Assembly: GCA_003278195.1 (NCBI GenBank)
Contig: QCGE01000009.1
Coordinates: 1 to 64,000 of the forward strand
Reading direction: 5' to 3'
Origin: Prochlorococcus sp. AG-363-P08
GTDB lineage: Bacteria > Cyanobacteriota > Cyanobacteriia > PCC-6307 > Cyanobiaceae
Length of the DNA: 64,000 bases
Position 1 is the first letter of the stretch. Every line of letters starts with the position of its first letter. Shown in pieces: positions 47,927 through 55,472 of this stretch. The notes under the pieces are model-generated. The model made no database searches and had not been told where the DNA came from. It saw nothing but the letters and a program-made list of their open reading frames with translations. A program made the translations under genes and the position numbers.

Positions 47927-48187
47927 CTAGGAGAGCTTTTCGCGTTCAATTTGAGCTGCATAATCAAGACAATCAATAGGTAGTCCTTGACTTATTCGAA
48001 AACAAACAGGGGCTAAGGATGCAATTGTAAGAACCAATCCCATCCCTCCAGAGGGATTAAAGCCGGCCAAAGTAGCTAGGCCATGCAATGTCGCAAAGTA
48101 ACCAACAACCAGAAGGGACTGACGTGGCTCATTAACCAACCACCTAAGGAATGTACCTATAAAAAAAAGGAAACCTTTCATCGCCAT
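47927..48187 (-). CDS. Small membrane protein, 86 aa
   Basis: From ATG 48187 the protein reads MAMKGFLFFIGTFLRWLVNEPRQ, then two helices (LLVVGYFATLHGLATLAG and GLVLTIASLAPVCF) and a soluble tail (DCLDYAAQIEREKLS). An ATG two codons later is equally good, and an open frame continues 17 codons upstream. The clear helix-turn-helix pattern supports coding. The family is not recognised. Confidence 0.55.
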   Translation of the reverse strand: MAMKGFLFFIGTFLRWLVNEPRQSLLVVGYFATLHGLATLAGFNPSGGMGLVLTIASLAPVCFRISQGLPIDCLDYAAQIEREKLS

Positions 48188-48384
48188 AACTTCAGTTGTG
48201 AAACATGCCAAAAAGAGAGCATAAGAATACTTCAGCAATCAGTCAACAAACAATCTGTAGTTAATTGAATGTCTAAGATTCAATTAGGCCGATGTTTTTT
48301 GAGCAATCAACCGATCTACAAAAAGGACTAATCAGAAAAATCTCTACCTAAAGAAAGGCTTGCTAATGGACCTTAAACAATTCA

Positions 48385-48609
48385 ATGAGCATTAGCAGCA
48401 CCAAGCAAAACCAAGCAACTCTTCCATGCAATACCTCTGCTCGACTTAACTTTGAGAAAGTCATAACTAATAACTCCCTAAGTAAGGAGCCAATCGCAGT
48501 AAAAATACTGTTTTGGCTTTTGTGGAGGCCGAATGATCCCCATCACCCAACCAAGCCGACATTAATGGCTGCTCCAACAAACGTCATGAGTACTAAGCAC
48601 TACTTATAG
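48385..48609 (+). CDS. Hypothetical protein, 74 aa
   Basis: The frame encodes a polar first half (SSTKQNQATLPCNTSARL), a short hydrophobic patch (VKILFWLLWRPNDP) and a His/Pro/Thr-rich end (HHPTKPTLMAAPTN). There is no strong ribosome site. It is kept because the surroundings are otherwise empty and the composition is not that of random AT-rich DNA, but it is a weak call. Confidence 0.33.
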   Translation: MSISSTKQNQATLPCNTSARLNFEKVITNNSLSKEPIAVKILFWLLWRPNDPHHPTKPTLMAAPTNVMSTKHYL

Positions 48610-48636
48610 CGTAGTTGCAGCTAAATGTACCCATTT

Positions 48637-48738
48637 ATGGTGGGTATGCGCCGGAGGATAAGAAAGGCGAAAGAACCAGAGCCAATAGATCTTGACATGT
48701 TCATGGATCAGCCAAGGAATGAACTAAATGAATCCTGA
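48637..48738 (+). CDS. Mini-protein of 33 aa, basic then acidic
   Basis: ATG at 48637 (or 48646) gives MRRRIRKAKEPEPIDLDMF and then MDQPRNELNES. A run of Arg/Lys followed by an acidic/polar end makes it look like a genuine small protein rather than noise. The A+T content of the flanks is higher. A strong terminator follows about 50 bp downstream. Family unknown. Confidence 0.38.
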   Translation: MVGMRRRIRKAKEPEPIDLDMFMDQPRNELNES

Positions 48739-48788
48739 ATCTCTTTGTTTAAAGATAAATTTTACTTAACGCCGGAGAATTCTATGCA

Positions 48789-48831
48789 GCAAAACCCCCT
48801 GTGAAAACTAAGTTCCTCAGGGGGTTTTTGC
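48789..48831. terminator. Strong hairpin terminator, probably bidirectional
   Basis: The arms GCAAAACCCCCTG and CAGGGGGTTTTTGC pair over 13 bp with a one-base bulge and a 16-base loop. The second arm contains T5 on the plus strand, and on the minus strand TTTTGC closes the hairpin. It lies between a plus-strand mini-gene and the 3' end of the minus-strand gene at 48873. Confidence 0.75.
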
Positions 48832-48872
48832 TCTAACCAAAAGAAATAATCAAAGCTTCTACTTCTATTTTT

Positions 48873-49193
48873 CTATCTAATTCCCAATGGGAAAAATATC
48901 TTCTCAGGCCCTGCAAGGAAAACAGACGCTCCTATGATGATTGCTAGGACTTGAACTCCAACGTACTGCTTCCAGCGATAAGAGAACAATGTGGACTCTG
49001 AATTAAGTCCCCATCCAGTTTTAGGCTCATTTTTTTCACGTGCAAACCAATGAAAATTGGATACCTGAAAAATGGCAATCAATCCAAAGATCGCAGGGAC
49101 AATGGCAAGTCCCCCTAAGGGTTTAACCAAGCCGATATCAGATGGATGTGGCAACTGAGCGGCGAAATCAAAGAGGTGGGTTAATTGAAGCAT
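48873..49193 (-). CDS. Two-helix membrane protein, 106 aa
   Basis: From ATG 49193 the protein begins MLQLTHLFDFAAQLPHPSD. A helix follows (GGLAIVPAIFGLIAIFQVS), then a cytoplasmic-looking loop (HWFAREKNEPKTGWGLNSE), a second helix (YVGVQVLAIIIGASVFLAG) and PEKIFFPLGIR. It reads as a real membrane protein. Function unknown. The hairpin at 48789-48831 can end its transcript. Confidence 0.62.
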   Translation of the reverse strand: MLQLTHLFDFAAQLPHPSDIGLVKPLGGLAIVPAIFGLIAIFQVSNFHWFAREKNEPKTGWGLNSESTLFSYRWKQYVGVQVLAIIIGASVFLAGPEKIFFPLGIR

Positions 49194-49620
49194 TATCAAA
49201 GTTAAAGCCTGATATTAATAGCCGAGTAATCAATGAGCTTAAGGGCTTGCTCCTAGATCGTTACAAACTTGATCAAGAAATACACCATTGATCTTGAGCA
49301 CATGTCATTCCAGAAGGGCGTTGAGCCCCTCTGAGCCATTAATGAAAGGTAAACAACGGAAATCGTGTTTTCACGAAGAGTCTCCTCTAAAAAAGCCTTA
49401 CTGGAGATATTTGATGGACATTTGTCCAAGCTTCCTATATCGCCAACTGCAAACTGAATCCGATATCATGAGGAGAAGAAGCTGAAGCTTGTAATTTCAA
49501 CTCCTAGGCTCTCTCTGCTCAGAAAAATAAAAAGCATTGATATGAGATCTCCTGCTTATTGCATTGCGAAAGGGAATAAGCTCTATAACTTCCAAAAGCT
49601 ACTAGACCTTAAGAATGTTC
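49194..49620. other. Gene-poor stretch
   Basis: About 430 bp. One weak plus-strand frame (49342-49485, 47 residues with RKSCFHEESPLKKPYWRYLM) and another (49542-49658, overlapping the next gene antisense) are open, but neither has a ribosome site. Nothing else is recognised. Confidence 0.4.
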
Positions 49621-49992
49621 TCAAACAGCCTTCTCCTCCGAAATTTCATCACAGGTAAAGTCAGTGATGTCACCTAAAGGATTGCGCCGTCTAAAGCGAG
49701 GAGGATTGGGGTCCTCATAACTCCACCACCACTTACCATCTGTAAAGCTTGTTTCACCTGAATTGAAAGTTCTTGGAAGCATGAGAACTATATCTTTCCA
49801 ATTCAATACAGCAAATGCTCCGGCATCAAGTTTCTCTAATGGCTCCAAAACTTTGAATGAGCCATCTTGATTGTTATAGATAGTAGCTTCTAGTTTATCT
49901 CCTTCACATATATAAGTTGAGTTACTTGGCCCAAATGCCTGTGGCGGGTAAACAGCCAGGAATAGGGCGATTATGCCTGTAAAAAAGAACAT
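49621..49992 (-). CDS. Hypothetical secreted protein, 123 aa
   Basis: A hydrophobic leader (FFFTGIIALFLAVYPPQAFG) is followed by a soluble beta-rich domain with STYICEGDKLEATIYNNQDG, WKDIVLMLPRTF, GKWWWSYEDPNPPRFRRR and a Cys near the end (DFTCDEI). The two Cys (TYIC, FTC) could form a disulfide. It probably works in the periplasm or lumen. The fold recalls small lysozyme-inhibitor-like or MliC-type domains (C...W...ED), but this is only a resemblance. Confidence 0.6.
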   Translation of the reverse strand: MFFFTGIIALFLAVYPPQAFGPSNSTYICEGDKLEATIYNNQDGSFKVLEPLEKLDAGAFAVLNWKDIVLMLPRTFNSGETSFTDGKWWWSYEDPNPPRFRRRNPLGDITDFTCDEISEEKAV

Positions 49993-50135
49993 TGAATCTA
50001 TACTCTATTTTGAGATATTTGGATCTTACTCAAACACTGCCTATACATGGAAAATCAACTGGAACTTTCGATAAAGCAAGCATATTAACCCTGAGGTCAA
50101 CGATTGATTTTATTATAAGAATAGAGTCTCTAAAA

Positions 50136-50456
50136 TTAAATTCCTTGATCCTGAAGCGATGCATTATGCGATTTCTGCATCTCAACCATTTCAGCACATG
50201 TAAGCGCTGGCCTGTATTGAAAATCACAACCAAAAGCTGATCTCCAGAACATAAAATGCTTAAAGAGAGCTTTTGCATCAACTGCTTTGCAAATAATACA
50301 AAGTTCCCCTGACTCAGGCATATGTAAACGAGCCACCAACTCAAAGCCTTCAAACTTATCAAGCTGTGCGCCTTCCTCCATATATTTTATGAAAGCAGTA
50401 TATCCATCGTCCTGGGTCTCGGCGGGGACCACGCAGGTGACAACATAAAACTGCAT
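50136..50456 (-). CDS. DUF3303-like protein, 106 aa
   Basis: A ferredoxin-like alpha/beta pattern: MQFYVVTCVVP strand, helix, LDKFEGFELVARLHMPESGELCIICKA, then DAKALFKHFMFWRSAFGCDF and YRPALTCAEM. The order 'strand, helix, xLxRxH..SGexxxixxaxDaxAL, W, PaLt..E' is like DUF3303 proteins. Function unknown. A perfect hairpin lies just upstream (50481-50508). Confidence 0.58.
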   Translation of the reverse strand: MQFYVVTCVVPAETQDDGYTAFIKYMEEGAQLDKFEGFELVARLHMPESGELCIICKAVDAKALFKHFMFWRSAFGCDFQYRPALTCAEMVEMQKSHNASLQDQGI

Positions 50457-50814
50457 AAGAACTCCAAAAGTAAATGTACTTATTTAGCAAGTATTTGCTT
50501 GCTAAATACATCATAAAGCTACTAGCAAACAATAATCCGAAAAAAAAGCAATCATGATCAAATCAACATGAAGATTTGTGCATATAGCTTTAGGGGAACT
50601 CGTTATATAAGCCATATGAGAATAAGAGCACTCAATTTGGCTTAAAAACATAAGAAGAGGTAATAAGCTTAGAATTGAGCCACGCTTTTTTCAGAATTGG
50701 ACAATCTTTTACACTGATAGGCTTTTCTTATAAAATATTTATGCATTTCCTACTTCTAACCAAATCATTGATTTATCTCAAAAAATAATCTAACAAAAGC
50801 ATTCTTTCCTGATT
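50457..50814. other. Intergenic region
   Basis: 358 bp of AT-rich DNA separating divergent genes. Apart from the inverted repeat at 50481-50508 I see no gene, RNA or terminator. Confidence 0.5.
50481..50508 (-). repeat. Perfect 11-bp inverted repeat upstream of the DUF3303-like gene
   Basis: TATTTAGCAAG / CTTGCTAAATA with a 6-base spacer, 25 bp before the start codon at 50456. Its position in the leader fits an operator or 5'-UTR hairpin. No T-run follows, so it is not an obvious terminator. Confidence 0.6.
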
Positions 50815-51162
50815 ATGATTAATTTTTTTTTATTCCTATTTCTTTCAATTTCACTGATACTCTTTCAAGTAGACAAAGTCTTTGCAGATTCGCAAAAGGA
50901 TTTCTCAGAACATATGCGGGATTGGCAAGAGAAGAAAGAGCTTGCTAGTTTTTACCTCATGGAAGCAGAAAAATCTTTCAAGTCTGGAGATGAGTTATCA
51001 GGTTGTGTGACTCAACAAAAAGCTGGAGAATACGGCATACAGGCAACTGAATCACTAATAAGTGCAATGAGACTAAACAACTCAACTGATGGTCTTGAAA
51101 ACTTAGAGTCTGGGCTAAACAAATGGAGAGAACTCAGAGATTTTTGCCAAATAAGTCAATAG
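50815..51162 (+). CDS. Hypothetical secreted helical protein, 115 aa
   Basis: Signal peptide 1-25 (LFLFLSISLILFQVDKVFA, cleavage after VFA-D). The mature part is helical and polar (HMRDWQEKKELASFYLMEAE, SGCVTQQKAGEYG, ESGLNKWRELRDFC) and has two Cys that could pair. A periplasmic or lumenal location is likely. Family unknown. Its stop is two bases before the next start, so the two are probably coupled. Confidence 0.58.
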   Translation: MINFFLFLFLSISLILFQVDKVFADSQKDFSEHMRDWQEKKELASFYLMEAEKSFKSGDELSGCVTQQKAGEYGIQATESLISAMRLNNSTDGLENLESGLNKWRELRDFCQISQ

Positions 51163-51164
51163 TC

Positions 51165-51419
51165 ATGAATAAACACTATTGCCCCTTTTGCTCACCAAAA
51201 CAGCAACTTATCCTTAGAGAAAATGATGGAGACTTTTATTGTGGACATTGTGGTGACAAGGCTATAAAAGTCCCCCTTATAAGAACATCTCAACTAGTTG
51301 CTCTTATAAGTGTAATAGCTTTTCTAACTCCATTATTCCTAATGGTCTTCTCATTAATCAAAGAAGAAAAGAAATTAGTTCCTCAAGAGGAGACAACATT
51401 TTTGATGAGCAAATATTAA
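51165..51419 (+). CDS. Zinc-ribbon membrane protein, 84 aa
   Basis: From ATG 51165 the product starts MNKHYCPFCSPKQ and continues GDFYCGHCGDKA. Two CxxC knuckles form a zinc ribbon (about 6-34). One helix follows (LVALISVIAFLTPLFLMVFS) and a polar tail. The cytoplasmic zinc ribbon with a membrane anchor is a common design in small bacterial proteins. The frame is open further upstream within the preceding gene, but the ATG two bases after that gene's stop is the natural start. Confidence 0.62.
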   Translation: MNKHYCPFCSPKQQLILRENDGDFYCGHCGDKAIKVPLIRTSQLVALISVIAFLTPLFLMVFSLIKEEKKLVPQEETTFLMSKY

Positions 51420-51473
51420 TATAAGGAAAATTTATCCCCCAAGAAGTGAGGTATTTATAGCCTGCTTAATGCA

Positions 51474-51791
51474 CTAATCCTCTGCAGATTCAAACTGTCT
51501 CAAAAGGCGAAAACCTTTACGTAAAACCAAGACAAATCCATATGCACCTAATGCTAAAGGTATAAAGATAAGAGGGTCAAGGCTCGTATCTGAAATAGTT
51601 TTAACTCCATTTGAATAGTCATAGCTACAAGGAGAAAGTAACATTAAGCTTCCAAAGACAAGTCCCCATCCAATCAATGAAAAAACTCCTTCTTTGGCCT
51701 TGCCATCATAAAAGCGATCTAAGCCAGCAGGCCATCCAACAGAAAGCAAAGCGATTCGAACTAGAGCTTTCTTCTCTTCCTTGCGCAACAT
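51474..51791 (-). CDS. TM2-domain membrane protein, 105 aa
   Basis: The signature WPAGLDRFYDGKAKEGVFSLIGWGLVFG is the TM2 motif (G-x-D-R-F-Y-x-G, then a helix). Two helices (about 33-52 and 72-90) bracket a loop with Cys55. The ends are basic. TM2 proteins are small membrane proteins of unknown function. The start MLRKEEKKALVRIALLS is natural. Confidence 0.7.
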   Translation of the reverse strand: MLRKEEKKALVRIALLSVGWPAGLDRFYDGKAKEGVFSLIGWGLVFGSLMLLSPCSYDYSNGVKTISDTSLDPLIFIPLALGAYGFVLVLRKGFRLLRQFESAED

Positions 51792-51909
51792 GTTCAGATT
51801 AGGAAACTATTATTTTGGTCACTAAGTATAGATATTTTATTTTGGATTTGCGCTTAAGCATGACGATTAGTTTTATGTCCTCCCGCTCTGAAATCACTAT
51901 CAATGCAAT

Positions 51910-52118
51910 ATGGGAATAAAAGAATGGCCAATATGGAATTATGAGAGGGGTATCTTCTCTCGTTCTTATGGTGACAAAAATACCTTCTTAGTTCATGTAA
52001 GGTCCTAAAGAATTAAACCTTATGCTCAAAAAGAAAGTTTCTAAAAGCTGGGGCTGGACATTTCCTTATTTCCCCTGCTGGATTGTCTGTCTTGCATGAG
52101 AAGTTTTCAGCGAGATAG
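51910..52118 (+). pseudogene. Broken cupin (Cupin_3-like) gene
   Basis: The first part (51910-52008) reads MGIKEWPIWNYERGIFSRSY and GDKNTFLVHVRS, then TAA. Its start follows the EutQ/DUF861-type cupin pattern (WPIW...x-F-x-W-x-Y...E-T-x-L-L-E). A second frame (to TAG at 52116-52118) reads KAGAGHFLISPAGLSVLHEK, like the second cupin box (GDLVxFPAGLSCxWxV). The two parts lie in different frames with stops between them. Key His and Glu of a metal site are gone. The 3' end overlaps the neighbouring minus-strand gene by 12 bp. Confidence 0.45.
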
Positions 52119-52391
52119 TGGGTCTCCAATACGACATCCAAGTTGAATCAAGCCTTGATCGATAAATCTCCCCAGCCTCAATGCTGTCGCCTCCTCAATC
52201 CTTGAGAAGTCACGCTGATGGAATGTCACCCAGTCCAACTCCTCTTTGGTGATAACACCAGTAGAAAGTGATTCTAGAAACAATAATCCGAGGTTCATAG
52301 CAAAAATGGATACAAGCAAGCTCCAAAGTTCTATTGAAAGATTGCTTTGAACTATGACCGACTGATCCCCATCACCCGGCCGGGAAAACAC
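52107..52391 (-). CDS. Conserved small protein, up to 94 aa
   Basis: The conserved-looking core is the C-terminal 63 residues, from MNLGLLFLESLSTGVITKEE through DFSRIEEATALRLGRFIDQG to CRIGDPLSR. It looks like a cytoplasmic helical domain. The N-terminal 31 residues (with SIELWSLLVSIF) may or may not be translated; the inner ATG at 52298 is a good alternative. Family name not recognised. It faces the pcb gene's 3' end. Confidence 0.58.
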   Translation of the reverse strand: MFSRPGDGDQSVIVQSNLSIELWSLLVSIFAMNLGLLFLESLSTGVITKEELDWVTFHQRDFSRIEEATALRLGRFIDQGLIQLGCRIGDPLSR

Positions 52392-52548
52392 TAATCCGCG
52401 TCCAGAGGTGAAGTGGTTTCCGTAACACTAGATATAGATTTGAATTTACCTTTCTTCACTCTTAGACCCTACAAGTGGGGGTAAATGCCTAAATAGACTC
52501 TTATCAATAAAAGGGGCGGCTTTAGAAAAATGCTTCTAAACCGTCGAT

Positions 52549-52585
52549 CAAAAAAGAAAGGCCTCGCAAAAGCGAGGCCTTTCTT
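52549..52585 (-). terminator. Terminator of the pcb gene
   Basis: Perfect 14-bp stem AAGAAAGGCCTCGC / GCGAGGCCTTTCTT with an AAAA loop. On the minus strand the stem is followed by a T-run. It is 64 bp downstream of the pcb stop. Confidence 0.9.
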
Positions 52586-52648
52586 AGCAACTCTACAAAG
52601 CACAAGAGTTAGTTCTTTCTCATACTTCTAATTAATCCAGTAGCAGGA

Positions 52649-53716
52649 TTAATCGACTACATTCCCTAGAGCATTTGCAATGCGTCTAAAGTCGAAGCCC
52701 ATAGCACGAAGAGCATGCCAGAGATGGCCTTGGATGCAGAAGAACCCAAAGTAATACTGAACATTCACTAGTGCAGCACGAGTTGTGTGCCCCAAGAAGT
52801 ATTGGCAATCAGAGACATCTCCGGTATCAACCCAATAAGGAGAAATTCCAAACTTGAGTTGCAATGGCTCGCCATACCAATCAATTGGGTAAACGGTGGT
52901 GTTTGTAGCTGCCCAGAATGCAGCAATTATTCCCATCCATCCAAGGCCAGCTAGTGACCAAGAAAGAACAGCTTCTGCAGAGAGGAGGCCAGCACCTTTG
53001 AATTTGTCGTATTCACCAAGACGCTTTTTCTCAAAAGGAGTGGCACCCGTTGCAATGTGGAAGGCTCCTCCTGTGATCTCCAAAAACGCTAGGAAAGCAT
53101 GGCCTTCCATGACATCCTCGAGACTGTCAATAGCAAGGAAATCAGTCTGGTGTCCCCATATTCGACCAAAATCTCCATAGCCTGGGAAGACTTCGCGAAC
53201 TGCTCCTAAAGCTGGGTCATATATGCCATGCCACCTGGCCCATTCAACAAACCAGATACAAGCAACACCTAAGAAAATCAAATGATGGCCAAGGATGAAC
53301 ACCTGGTTATCTGGGTTATCCCATTCCAACTTGAACCTATCTACACGGCCAATAGGGCCGCCTTGTAGATCTGGATCGAAAGCCAGAGAATGAAGCAATG
53401 CCGCCCCGCCGTAAACGGCAGAGAAGATCAGGTGAAAGAGCGCAATAGTCCCCACACCTACTCCTGTCCAGACTCCAGCTTCATCGAAGCCAATGCCTAG
53501 AGACGCCAAATGAGAGAGGTATATGGAACTCTGGTGTCCCATTGACACCGAGGAGTCATAACGTGCAAGCTCCCAAAGGCAACTTGCACCAGTGAAGAAG
53601 CAAATAATTCCTGTGTGCCCAACGTGCGAGCCAATAAACCGGCCTGCCCGGTTGGTAACCACAGAATTACCAACCCACCACCCATAGGTGGGGTTTGGAT
53701 TTCCATAGGTCTGCAT
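52649..53716 (-). CDS. pcb: Divinyl chlorophyll a/b-binding antenna protein Pcb
   Basis: A six-helix light-harvesting protein of the IsiA/CP43 superfamily, the major antenna of Prochlorococcus, which replaces phycobilisomes. The N-terminus MQTYGNPNPTYGWWVGNSVV, the His pairs in helices (FIGSHVGHTGIICFF, LFHLIFSAVYGGAALLH, FHIATG, GHLWHALRAMGFDFRR) and the CP43-like end match the family. At 355 aa there is no large CP43 lumenal loop, as expected. The specific paralog (A, B, C) cannot be set from here. A strong terminator follows. It sits apart from the second pcb at 63764. Confidence 0.96.
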   Translation of the reverse strand: MQTYGNPNPTYGWWVGNSVVTNRAGRFIGSHVGHTGIICFFTGASCLWELARYDSSVSMGHQSSIYLSHLASLGIGFDEAGVWTGVGVGTIALFHLIFSAVYGGAALLHSLAFDPDLQGGPIGRVDRFKLEWDNPDNQVFILGHHLIFLGVACIWFVEWARWHGIYDPALGAVREVFPGYGDFGRIWGHQTDFLAIDSLEDVMEGHAFLAFLEITGGAFHIATGATPFEKKRLGEYDKFKGAGLLSAEAVLSWSLAGLGWMGIIAAFWAATNTTVYPIDWYGEPLQLKFGISPYWVDTGDVSDCQYFLGHTTRAALVNVQYYFGFFCIQGHLWHALRAMGFDFRRIANALGNVVD

Positions 53717-54242
53717 AATTTAAGAGTGCAAGACAGCTAGACGTAAGGCACCATACACTCAAGTTGGACTAGATCGACATAGTGATTCAGTATCCGTAAA
53801 AGACTGCGGCATAAGGCTTTTTCTATTCGGTTAATTGAACTTTCAGCACTTAAACAAAGTCTTTAACTCTTTAAAGTCGTTGCAATCACTGCATCCTAAT
53901 CCTCTTTGAAATGTTTTAGGCTTAGTGGCAAATTTTCGAAGTTTTAGAGGAATTCATTGCCAAGTGAAATTTAGAAAGGTAAACAGAGAGAAATTTTTTG
54001 TCGTAAACCGTCGCTAAAAGCAGAGACATTTGATCTGTTCAACCAATTCTTTTGCTAAATCAGGGTTTCATGGATGGCAATCAACCACGTGGTCAAATGG
54101 GAAAAACAGAGGTCATAGGGGCGAATAAGCCATTTGAGAAGAGTAACTCCAGGGTGATTTCTCAACTAATTTCAATTTCAACTAAAAAATTTAGGGTTAT
54201 CCATTGAGACCAATGATCGCTTTCAACTAAGCCTTAGGCGGA
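53717..54242. other. Long upstream region of pcb
   Basis: 526 bp between pcb and the next gene. It probably holds the pcb promoter and a long leader. A plus-strand open frame at 54070-54207 (45 codons, MDGNQPRGQMGKTEVIGANK...) has no ribosome site and is left as doubtful. No other feature was recognised. Confidence 0.45.
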
Positions 54243-54404
54243 TTAACTCGCAAGATCTTTAAAAGCATTCCATTCTTCTTGGTCTATCAGAACCAAGTTC
54301 TTAAGAACTGAATCGAGCTCCTTGGGTTCATACATGCAGATTGAATCGTCCTCAAGGAAACACTCATCTACAAAGTCATCAAAAGCGACATTCTTATAAG
54401 ACAT
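54243..54404 (-). CDS. Small acidic protein, 53 aa
   Basis: From ATG 54404 the product reads MSYKNVAFDDFVDECFLEDD, SICMYEPKELDSVLKN, LVLIDQEEWNAFKDLAS. It is acidic with two Cys and no membrane segment, and the composition is coherent. An open frame continues nine codons upstream (MDVFIVVVT), which would add a hydrophobic start. Function unknown. Confidence 0.42.
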   Translation of the reverse strand: MSYKNVAFDDFVDECFLEDDSICMYEPKELDSVLKNLVLIDQEEWNAFKDLAS

Positions 54405-54581
54405 TGTAACTACAACAATGAACACATCCATCTCACCAGAAGCTCATGCCATGTCAAGGAAGTTAATAAAAAAAGGAGCAAAAGATATCTAAAAATACCT
54501 AGAGGCAGATAAGTAGACTTTTCGGGAAAAAGACTTTAAATGAGCAGCAAAGAGTATTTATCGCTTTGTACTTAGAAATTT

Positions 54582-55100
54582 TTAAATATCATTATCGCTC
54601 TCAGGGGGTTCTTCTATATCGAGATTTTCCTCTGAATCCAGATTTTCCTCTGAATCCAGATTTTCCTCTGAATTAAATAATGAAGACTCTAACGAGGAAA
54701 TATTACTAGGAATTAACTGCACATCTGGCTCAGATACAAAATCATCTTGCTTCTCAACTGTCTCTTGAGAAATATTCTCTTCGGCAAGCAAATCAGACTG
54801 GGCCAAGTCGTCGACCACCTGCTCATCTTCATTAAATTGAATTGTCAAAGGATTAGATTGAGTTTTCATCTTTTCATTATTTTGATTGGGAGTACTTGCA
54901 TCCTTTACTAAAAGAACAACAAGCTGGTTAATATTTCCAAACGCAGCCTTCTCACTTAAATAAAGGTTTCCAAGGACTACTCTTATTTCTTGATCAAAAG
55001 CCCCCTTCTTAAACAAGGCAATTCCTGTCCAGCCAACAAGAATTAACGATACTGCAAGGAAAGCTGCAATTAGTGCGTTAAACAATTTGATGGCTTTCAT
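54582..55100 (-). CDS. Acidic exported protein with SEENLD repeats, 172 aa
   Basis: A hydrophobic N-terminus (FNALIAAFLAVSLILVGWTGIALF) is a signal peptide or membrane anchor. A basic-to-neutral segment (FDQEIRVVLGNLYLSEKAAFGN) follows. From about residue 75 on, the protein is acidic and low in complexity, ending in three SEENLD hexapeptides and EEPPESDNDI. The tail is probably extended and lies in the periplasm or cytoplasm depending on orientation. Family unknown. The region of 18-bp repeats is given separately. Confidence 0.6.
   Translation of the reverse strand: MKAIKLFNALIAAFLAVSLILVGWTGIALFKKGAFDQEIRVVLGNLYLSEKAAFGNINQLVVLLVKDASTPNQNNEKMKTQSNPLTIQFNEDEQVVDDLAQSDLLAEENISQETVEKQDDFVSEPDVQLIPSNISSLESSLFNSEENLDSEENLDSEENLDIEEPPESDNDI
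54623..54676 (-). repeat. Three 18-bp direct repeats in the acidic protein gene
   Basis: Units begin at 54623, 54641 and 54659. The first two are identical and the third differs only at its end. Each adds six residues (SEENLD) to the acidic tail. Being a multiple of three, copy-number change would leave the frame intact. Confidence 0.9.
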
Positions 55101-55472
55101 TCAAAAAAGAATTTGTCCCGACCGCTCAATCTTATTATCACCAACAAGGCATGCAGTTTTTGCTTTCATTTTCTTATTAAGAAGATATGCTTACTTGAGG
55201 TAACAAGGCAAAACAGAGAAATTCTGCAAGAAGGGATGAAGATACGAAAATCTAATCTGAAATTCGTATTGGATAAAACCTATAAAGTAGTATGTAAATC
55301 TATACACATTATGGATAATCTGAAAAAACTCAAACTAATCAAAATCAATAATTACTAAAGAATCGTTAAAAATATCGAATAAGTTTTAAATAAATAAAAA
55401 CTATCATTAAGATCTTTGAGAAAGATAAACTAGTCTTCTGAAGGTATGAATTTTGCATAATCTAATAAAGGC
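55101..55472. other. Intergenic region
   Basis: 372 bp, very AT-rich toward 55400. A plus-strand frame at 55236-55358 (40 codons, basic, MKIRKSNLKFVLDKTYKVVC...) is open but lacks support and is not called. Confidence 0.4.

Noticed and set aside
49542-49658. 38-codon plus-strand frame
   Set aside because: It runs into the 3' end of the convincing minus-strand secreted protein at 49621 and lacks a ribosome site.
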